6,730 nucleotides of DNA from Ilumatobacteraceae bacterium (GTDB lineage: Bacteria; Actinomycetota; Acidimicrobiia; Acidimicrobiales; Ilumatobacteraceae): assembly GCA_023263465.1 (NCBI GenBank), contig JALQWV010000001.1, positions 1-6,730 on the forward strand. Direction: 5' to 3'. Below, one piece after another: positions 1 to 5,369 of this stretch. Position 1 is the first letter of the stretch. Each line of letters begins with the position of its first letter. Under the pieces are notes generated by a model. That model was not told the origin of the DNA. It did no database searches and worked only from the letters and a program-made list of their open reading frames with translations. Position numbers and translations under genes: made by a program.

Positions 1-1
1 G

Positions 2-421
2 TTCGTAACCCGCAAAATCACCAATACGGCCGCGCGCATCAAACTCGGTGTAGACCAAGAGTTGAGGCTAGGCAACACCGATGCAAAGCGTGACTGGGGC
101 TATGCAGGTGATTATGTGAAGGCTATGTGGTTGATGTTGCAACAGAACGAACCAGATGACTACGTCATTGCTACTGGGGAGAGCCATTCGGTTGAAGAAT
201 TCTTGACCTTGGCTTTTGACAAAGCGGGACTGGGTGACTGGAAGCCCTATGTGCGCCATGACCCAAAGTTCCTGCGTCCCGCAGAGGTCGATCTGCTCAT
301 CGGCGACCCAGCGAAGGCAAAGGCCAAACTGGGATGGCAGCCTGAAGTCAACTTCGAGCAACTCGTCGCGATGATGGTTGAACACGACCTCAAGTACGAA
401 GCTCGCCGCCTCAATAAGTAA
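2..421 (+). CDS. gmd: GDP-mannose 4,6-dehydratase, C-terminal part (5' end outside window)
   Basis: The frame is open from base 2 to a TAA at 419-421 and gives 139 residues, about 40% of a normal Gmd (around 340-370 aa). The enzyme converts GDP-mannose to GDP-4-keto-6-deoxymannose in the cytoplasm, the first step toward GDP-fucose, GDP-rhamnose and related sugars. Recognisable family signatures, in order, are FVTRKIT at the left edge, LGNTDAKRDWGYAGDYVKAM, YVIATGESHSVEEF, and the tail RPAEVDLLIGDPAKAKAKLGW, followed by a helical end. These fit the substrate-binding C-terminal part of this extended SDR family. The NAD-binding Rossmann glycine motif and the catalytic Thr/Glu/Tyr/Lys residues lie in the missing upstream part. 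The usual partner, GDP-fucose synthase (fcl), does not follow; the next gene is convergent. The ATG at 62 is internal and not the start. Identification is firm; which final sugar is made is unknown. Confidence 0.96.
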   Translation, partial: FVTRKITNTAARIKLGVDQELRLGNTDAKRDWGYAGDYVKAMWLMLQQNEPDDYVIATGESHSVEEFLTLAFDKAGLGDWKPYVRHDPKFLRPAEVDLLIGDPAKAKAKLGWQPEVNFEQLVAMMVEHDLKYEARRLNK

Positions 422-1756
422 CTATTCGAGCGGTCGCTCGGCAAAAGCATCAATTATCGATGCGTCGTCAAACAAAGTGTCCCCACTCATTTTTTGCTTC
501 AACGAAATGACAAAGATTGCGAGTGACACAAGCGAGCTGGAAACGAGGGCAAGCTCCACTCTGAGATAGAGATCGTTGCTCGACAGCCAAGCAACAACTG
601 CAAAAGATATGAACCCTGCACACCATCCAATTGCGACTCGAGCATGACCGCGTAGAGCAATAACAGCCTGGGCAATGGCAAGTGCAAGCATGTACAGCGA
701 GCTCGCTAAAGTGAGCAAGGACATCGTTCGTCGATCAATTCCGCCGTCGTAGACGAGTTGAAGCACCCATGGACCAATGATGAATGCACCAAAAGTTCCC
801 AGTATTCCCACTGACACAACCAGAATCAGGAGTTGCTTCAATCCGCGATTGAACTCAGAAAGTCTTCGCTGCGCGGCGAGCCTGGCGAGGCGCGGCAAGA
901 GTGCCGCTTGAACGGCTTGAAAGAGAAACAATGGAATGCGAGCAAAAATCACCGCGTTACCAAATCGTGTAACTAGTTCAGGAGGTGCATCGTGGCCAAG
1001 AAGGTCAACGGTGATTGGTCCGGCGTTCACGAGCGCTGCTGCAAAGAGTGAACCGAGGAGTAACCAGCCTAAGTTTGGCGTTACTTCTGCCCAGGTCGCC
1101 TCTGGGCCTGGTTCGGTATTCAATTTTCCGGTAAAGCCAGCGATCAGAACGCCAACCACAGGTGAAAGCGCAATGGTTAACGCATATGCGCCAATGTTGG
1201 TTACTCCAGCAATCCACAATGCCGCACAACTCAATACACGAATTGCGCCGTCAAGACCAATGATGAGGCTGTATGAACCGAACCGTGCGTTACCCGAGCA
1301 AATTCCTCGAGCTAGGTGCATAGGTGCATACGTTGCAAGCGAAAGAAGCAGACACCAGGTGACCGCTTCGTGACCGTCGAACAAGTTGCTATTGATCTGC
1401 GATGAAAGCGCAATGACAGCAATGCACAATGCAACAATCATGATGACCGTAATTTGCAGAACGCGCTTAACGATTGGCAAACCACCTTCGCCGATAGCGC
1501 GTCGGTGTGATAACGCCCGACCAACTTCTTGTTCGATGGGAAGGAAAAATCCAGGAATCAACGCAAAAGCGATGAACCACATTGCAACAATCGGCTTGAA
1601 ACCATCCTGTCCAAGTGCTTGCTGGCCAATTTTGAAAAACACATATGCCGATACACCGGCGATGAACAGTCCGATGCCAACTGAAGCGGTGCCCTCAGGG
1701 AGGGCAATTTTTGAACTAGCTGTGCTGTTCGGCGGTTGGTTTTCTGTTGGAGACAA
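422..1756 (-). CDS. Wzx-like polysaccharide/oligosaccharide flippase (MOP superfamily)
   Basis: The product is a polytopic membrane protein of 444 residues from TTG at 1756, or 462 from TTG at 1810. About twelve hydrophobic helices can be seen, near residues 25-47, 54-74, 100-119, 132-148, 162-182, 187-208, 229-247, 267-287, 308-332, 345-367, 374-391 and 398-418. They fall into two six-helix halves with short basic loops, such as LSHRRAIGEGG and RLARLAAQRRLSEFNRG. Length and layout fit the MOP superfamily of O-antigen/teichoic-acid exporters, which flip lipid-linked glycans across the cytoplasmic membrane. MurJ is a less likely alternative, since MurJ usually has more helices and a different motif pattern. 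The start is uncertain because no in-frame ATG precedes helix 1. TTG at 1756 overlaps the upstream gene by 41 bases and is preferred over TTG at 1810, which would overlap by 95. Neither has a well-placed Shine-Dalgarno site. The gene is probably cotranscribed and translationally coupled with that upstream gene. Substrate is unknown. Confidence 0.8.
   Translation of the reverse strand: MSPTENQPPNSTASSKIALPEGTASVGIGLFIAGVSAYVFFKIGQQALGQDGFKPIVAMWFIAFALIPGFFLPIEQEVGRALSHRRAIGEGGLPIVKRVLQITVIMIVALCIAVIALSSQINSNLFDGHEAVTWCLLLSLATYAPMHLARGICSGNARFGSYSLIIGLDGAIRVLSCAALWIAGVTNIGAYALTIALSPVVGVLIAGFTGKLNTEPGPEATWAEVTPNLGWLLLGSLFAAALVNAGPITVDLLGHDAPPELVTRFGNAVIFARIPLFLFQAVQAALLPRLARLAAQRRLSEFNRGLKQLLILVVSVGILGTFGAFIIGPWVLQLVYDGGIDRRTMSLLTLASSLYMLALAIAQAVIALRGHARVAIGWCAGFISFAVVAWLSSNDLYLRVELALVSSSLVSLAIFVISLKQKMSGDTLFDDASIIDAFAERPLE
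427..440. terminator. Candidate stem-loop at the convergent gmd / flippase junction
   Basis: CGAGCGGTCGCTCG is a perfect inverted repeat that can fold as a 6-bp stem with a 2-base loop, or a 5-bp stem with a 4-base loop. It starts six bases after the gmd stop codon and lies inside the last codons of the opposing flippase gene. It is the only hairpin I see at this junction, so it could help end transcription from either side. No T-run follows on either strand, so it is not a canonical intrinsic terminator. The repeat may simply be codon usage. Confidence 0.25.
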
Positions 1757-2036
1757 GCCTTCGTAGGTTAGTGATAGCTGAAGTTGCTTGAGTGACTGCT
1801 TCTTCGGCAACTACTGGCAGTTTTGCTTTGACTTCCGCGATGACTTCTTGGCGACGTACTTGAGTTTTCTGAAAGGCAAGCACACCAAGACCTACCGTGG
1901 TGTAAGCGGCGTCTTTTGCCATTTCTTTTGCGCGGTCGGTTGGGATGCGTGGAAGTTGACTAAGTACCTTTTGGGCGTCAAGTTTGGTGAGATCAAGACT
2001 TGGGAAAGTTGGCAACTTGATGTTCGGAATTTTCAT
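1716..2036 (-). CDS. Small basic helical protein of unknown function, upstream of the flippase
   Basis: This is a 106-residue protein that I do not assign to a named family. It has a Pro/Leu-rich N-terminus (MKIPNIKLPTFPSLDLTKLD), a mildly hydrophobic stretch near residues 44-55 (AYTTVGLGVLAF), a basic segment QKTQVRRQEV, and a long predicted amphipathic helix from about 56 to 95. The C-terminus is polar. There is no signal peptide, and the hydrophobic stretch is short for a membrane span. The overall look recalls small helical surface- or lipid-associated proteins of actinobacteria such as the HbhA type, but that is only a resemblance in style. The start is well supported: ATG at 2036 is preceded by AAAGGA with a 6-base spacer. 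Its 3' end overlaps the flippase gene, so the two probably form one transcript and the protein may act with the flippase or at the membrane. Function is unknown. Confidence 0.72.
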   Translation of the reverse strand: MKIPNIKLPTFPSLDLTKLDAQKVLSQLPRIPTDRAKEMAKDAAYTTVGLGVLAFQKTQVRRQEVIAEVKAKLPVVAEEAVTQATSAITNLRRLVSNRKPTAEQHS

Positions 2037-2042
2037 GGGTGT

Positions 2043-2048
2043 TCCTTT
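2043..2048 (-). promoter_or_regulatory. Ribosome binding site of the small basic protein gene
   Basis: On the minus strand AAAGGA stands six bases before ATG at 2036. It is a good Shine-Dalgarno match at proper spacing and fixes the start of this small gene, which supports it as really translated. Confidence 0.7.
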
Positions 2049-2079
2049 GCTTGCGGGGTATGAGAACCGAGTGCTAGCT

Positions 2080-2108
2080 AGGGTAGCCCATTGTGCTAAC
2101 TATTGCAA
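2080..2108 (-). promoter_or_regulatory. Candidate sigma-70-type promoter for the small protein / flippase pair
   Basis: On the minus strand TTGCAA (2108-2103) is followed after 17 bases by TACCCT (2085-2080), which fits the loose TAnnnT -10 of actinobacteria. A start of transcription near 2073 would leave a leader of roughly 35-40 bases with the ribosome site in it. The hexamer GTGCTA occurs twice, at 2071-2076 and 2093-2098, 22 bases apart, flanking the -10 box; a regulator could bind there, but that is speculative. Found by eye only. Confidence 0.35.
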
Positions 2109-2130
2109 GCAGTATCGAGGATGTTATGAA
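2103..2130 (+). promoter_or_regulatory. Candidate promoter for the glycosyltransferase / DUF5719 operon
   Basis: On the plus strand TTGCAA (2103-2108) and TATGAA (2125-2130) are separated by 16 bases. Each matches four of six consensus positions. Transcription would begin near 2137 and leave a leader of about 35 bases. TTGCAA is its own reverse complement, so the same six bases could be the -35 box of both divergent promoters. Alternatives such as TACGAC at 2141-2146 cannot be excluded. Confidence 0.3.
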
Positions 2131-2160
2131 ATGGGGTCTCTACGACAGCCAACTAGCCTG

Positions 2161-2166
2161 AAAGGG
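2161..2166 (+). promoter_or_regulatory. Ribosome binding site deciding the glycosyltransferase start
   Basis: AAAGGG lies five bases before ATG at 2172 but only two before GTG at 2169. The GTG and ATG codons are adjacent and in frame. The spacing favours the ATG. Confidence 0.6.
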
Positions 2167-2171
2167 CCGTG

Positions 2172-5100
2172 ATGAATACCGACCGTTTAGCCGAAGATGC
2201 GCGGTTCCCGAGCAGGGCTTTGGTCGCTCCGCCAGTTGTGGCCAGCATGGTGGTCTATCGGCCCGGCCCCTGGTTCGAGGAGTCGCTTCGAGCGCTTGCC
2301 GCCCAAACGTACCCGCAGTTGCAAACCCTGTTTTTCGTGGTCGGCGGCAATGAGCAGGTCGGTGATGGAGTCGAGGTCGATCTAACGGAGCTCATTCATT
2401 CTGTTCTGCCTCAAGCCGTGGTCCGTCAGATCGAAGGCAATCCAGGCTTTGGCTTGGTGTCCAATGAGGTTGCCCGACTTGTCGACGGGGATGGTGGCTT
2501 TTTTTGCTTATTACACGATGACGTGGCTTTGGAACCAGATGCAATTGAACGCCTCATTGAAGAGACGTATCGCTCTAATGCTGGGCTTGTTGGCCCAAAG
2601 CTGGTGGAGTGGGACGACCCAACGATTTTGCAGAGTGTCGGACTCAATGTTGACCGCATTGGTGAAGTTGAGCAGGAGATCGGAGAACACGAGAAAGATC
2701 AAGAGCAACACGACAGCGTGCGTGACGTCTTCGCGCTGTCGTCTGCATGCTTACTCATTCGATCAGACTTGTTCAGGGAACTCGGTGGTTTTAGTCGTCA
2801 CATTCATTTTTTCGGAGAAGACCTAGATCTCTGTTGGCGTGCCCATCTGAGTGGAGCACGAGTACTGATCGTGCCTTCAGCAAAGGCACGCCACAAAAAC
2901 AGTATCGATAGTCGAGCCATCAACTTGGCGCGCACATCTACTCAAGCACGCAATCGTGTTCGCACGGTGGTTTCGCTTTCGGGTGCCTTACAACTTCCCT
3001 TTGTCATCTCGCAGATGTTGGTTGCCTCGGCAGTCCAAGTTATTGCAGGGATTTTTGGTGGAGGATTCACTGCTGCTCTTGCGTCACTTCGCGCATCTCT
3101 TGCAGTGGTCATTGATGTGCCATACATCATTCGTCGTAGATCCGAAGTGCGTCCATTGCGTCGTGTTTCAGCTGGTGAGATCCACGATTTGCAAGTTTCA
3201 GGAAGTGCGAGATTTTCTTCTTTTGTGCGTCGTCGTAGCAAGCGAATTCAGCAGGCTTCGCTAGCCCAGAAAGATCGTAAGAATGCAGTGAGCCATCAGC
3301 GTTTTGTAACCAATGTGTTCATCGCTGTCACGGCTTTTGTACTTGTAGGCAGTAGAGATTTTATTTGGCATGGTGTTGCTCGTGTCGGTGAGTTCTTGCC
3401 GATGCGGTCCGCAACTGAGTCTCCTCGTGCGTTGGTCTCTTCGTTTGTGAGTGGCTGGACGCAAGGGGGATTTGGTTCTGCCGGATCAAACTCAAGTGGT
3501 TATATTCTCATGGCAATTGCGGGAGCCGCCTCCTTCGGTCAAATCGGAGCCTTGCAGACTGCTCTCATCATTGGATCAGTATTCGTCGGTGCAATTGGCA
3601 TGTGGAAAGTCCCAGCAGGGTATTTTTCGCTTCGCGCACGCGTCATTGGTATGGCAATGTATGTCGCGGTACCTCTTCCGTACGTTGCGCTGAGCAAGGG
3701 TCGCTTGAGTGATGTACTCGTGTACGCGTCGCTTCCGTGGTTGTTGCGACTGTTCGTACGAGCTGAGTCGGGATTAAGTGGAGCAAAACAAACTCAACTG
3801 CTTGCAACCGCAGTGCTGTTTACTGCAGTGGTATTTGCCTTTGTTCCAACTTTCTTGGCAATTGTTACTTGGGTTGCGGTCATGTGGGTGATTGGCGGAC
3901 TCATTGCTCGCGTAAGCATGCGACAAGCCGTTGCTGTCGGGCGTGTTGTGCTTGCGTTAATTGTCGGTGCCTTGGTACTGAACGCACCTTGGGTCAGTCA
4001 ATTTGCGAATTCACAGTGGATGGACCATTTCGTTGGAAGCCAGGCTGCATCTATTCAACAAGTAGGTCTCGCTCAACTTGCGAGGTTCGATGGCGGCGTT
4101 CTGCGATTCGGAGTCATTGCATTCGGCCTCTATATTCCAGTTTTTGTCAGCGTTGTTGTGACTCGCGCACATACGTTCGTCTGGGCAACGCGCTCACTTT
4201 CTCTCGTGGTCTTTACAGGAATGTTGATTATCTTCATTGACGCTGATGTGCTCAATATTGCCGCGCCGAGCTTTGGTCAACTCTTGGCAGTCGTTGCTTG
4301 TGGACTTGCGCTTGGAGCAGGAGCATTAGCGAGTTTTGTTTTTGATGACGAGCTGACATCGGCATACAGATGGTGGAAGCCAGTAGTGACGGGTGCAGTG
4401 GTTGCATCGTTGGTTGGGTCACTGCCTGCAATTTCTATGGCCGTTGGCGGCTCATGGAATCAGTCACATTCGGTGGTGGCAGATTTGTACACGCAGATGC
4501 AAGCGAACCCAGCAGAAGGCGATTACAACGTTGTGTATGTTGGGCGAAGAGAAGTGCTTCCAATCTCGTCGATGCGTGTAACTGACACTGTCGCTTTTGC
4601 TGTTGCTGATGATGGTGAATTGACCATGCGGGACCGCTGGTCAAAGCCAGATGAACTGAACAGCAACGTAGAAAATGCTCTTCGCGCAGTTATCGGACGT
4701 GAGACTGTGCGCGGTGGTCGACTTTTGGCACCGCTTGCCGTGCGGTATGTGGTGGTGCCGAAAATTGACGGTGGTGAGTCAACTGTAGATAGACCTCTGC
4801 CGCTGCCAGAGGGTCTGCTCGCATCACTTTCTACACAACTTGATTTTCGACGTGTGTACCTTGCGAGTGATCTCGTAATTTATGAAAACATGGCATGGCT
4901 TCCTTCGCTGTCGGTGCTGGATGAGAATTCCTCGACGTTGAGCAAGCAAGCAGGCGATGAAGTGCTGTTGTCATCTGAACTGCAATCAGCAATGCCGATC
5001 GCAAGAGTTGACGACATAGCAAGCGTTGCAACTGAAGTTGGTAATACAACAGTGCATCTCGCGGTTCCATTTAGTGAACGACTCCGTCTTGAAGGTGCCG

Positions 5101-5369
5101 GAACGGAAGTCGAACCTCGAATTGCTTTTGGCGGCACAACGGCATTTGACGTGAGTGATGGTGGAATAGTGAAGTTGCACTACCGCACCCCAATTTCGCA
5201 GTACGCGTATATGGTGATTCAAACTCTGCTGTGGTTGTTGGTGATGCTTGCAGCTTTTGACGTTGGCAGAATCAAGCGACGTTTTCTGCAAGCCGGAAAT
5301 CGTGAAGTGACCGTTGTTGGCGACCAGGGTTTGCCTGCACTTTCTTTTACCGCAGGTGCAGATCAATGA
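2172..5369 (+). CDS. Large membrane glycosyltransferase: GT2 domain fused to a GT-C-like multi-span module
   Basis: The protein has 1065 residues from ATG at 2172. Residues about 20-265 are a family 2 (GT-A fold) domain. It has an acceptor-region motif NPGFGLVSNEV near 90-100, metal-binding LLHDDVALEPDA with D116 and D117, and GGFSRHIHFFGEDLDLCWR with E216 and D217, a likely catalytic ED pair. RHKNS follows near 240. Two helices (about 273-295 and 299-319) lead to a strongly basic linker (about 320-372). About ten more helices lie between 377 and 757. An extracytoplasmic region (about 760-1010) contains short strands such as DYNVVYVGRREVLP, then come a last helix (1011-1029) and a basic cytoplasmic tail. 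The GT2 part should use a nucleotide sugar in the cytoplasm. The multi-span half resembles actinobacterial GT-C/arabinofuranosyltransferase-like modules, with SGW near 427-429 and GRLSDVLVYASLPW near 510-523; a lipid-linked donor and outer-face action are inferred. It is intact and overlaps the next gene by ATGA. Acceptor and sugar are unknown. Confidence 0.88.
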   Translation: MNTDRLAEDARFPSRALVAPPVVASMVVYRPGPWFEESLRALAAQTYPQLQTLFFVVGGNEQVGDGVEVDLTELIHSVLPQAVVRQIEGNPGFGLVSNEVARLVDGDGGFFCLLHDDVALEPDAIERLIEETYRSNAGLVGPKLVEWDDPTILQSVGLNVDRIGEVEQEIGEHEKDQEQHDSVRDVFALSSACLLIRSDLFRELGGFSRHIHFFGEDLDLCWRAHLSGARVLIVPSAKARHKNSIDSRAINLARTSTQARNRVRTVVSLSGALQLPFVISQMLVASAVQVIAGIFGGGFTAALASLRASLAVVIDVPYIIRRRSEVRPLRRVSAGEIHDLQVSGSARFSSFVRRRSKRIQQASLAQKDRKNAVSHQRFVTNVFIAVTAFVLVGSRDFIWHGVARVGEFLPMRSATESPRALVSSFVSGWTQGGFGSAGSNSSGYILMAIAGAASFGQIGALQTALIIGSVFVGAIGMWKVPAGYFSLRARVIGMAMYVAVPLPYVALSKGRLSDVLVYASLPWLLRLFVRAESGLSGAKQTQLLATAVLFTAVVFAFVPTFLAIVTWVAVMWVIGGLIARVSMRQAVAVGRVVLALIVGALVLNAPWVSQFANSQWMDHFVGSQAASIQQVGLAQLARFDGGVLRFGVIAFGLYIPVFVSVVVTRAHTFVWATRSLSLVVFTGMLIIFIDADVLNIAAPSFGQLLAVVACGLALGAGALASFVFDDELTSAYRWWKPVVTGAVVASLVGSLPAISMAVGGSWNQSHSVVADLYTQMQANPAEGDYNVVYVGRREVLPISSMRVTDTVAFAVADDGELTMRDRWSKPDELNSNVENALRAVIGRETVRGGRLLAPLAVRYVVVPKIDGGESTVDRPLPLPEGLLASLSTQLDFRRVYLASDLVIYENMAWLPSLSVLDENSSTLSKQAGDEVLLSSELQSAMPIARVDDIASVATEVGNTTVHLAVPFSERLRLEGAGTEVEPRIAFGGTTAFDVSDGGIVKLHYRTPISQYAYMVIQTLLWLLVMLAAFDVGRIKRRFLQAGNREVTVVGDQGLPALSFTAGADQ

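Noticed and set aside
936..1766. Two long plus-strand open frames (936-1373 and 1386-1766) opposite the flippase gene
   Set aside because: They mirror the codon pattern of the flippase on the other strand, have no ribosome site and read as low-complexity Ala/Thr/Arg/Met-rich peptides. They are antisense shadows.
1984..2172. A small plus-strand open frame running through the intergenic region to the glycosyltransferase start
   Set aside because: Its first part lies antisense to the small protein gene with no ribosome site, and the peptide has no recognisable feature. A short upstream reading frame cannot be excluded but nothing supports it.
2499..2505. Run of seven T within the GT2 domain, as a phase-variation or terminator signal
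   Set aside because: Seven bases is short for slippage, the reading frame is intact (Gly-Phe-Phe-Cys), and no GC-rich stem precedes it.
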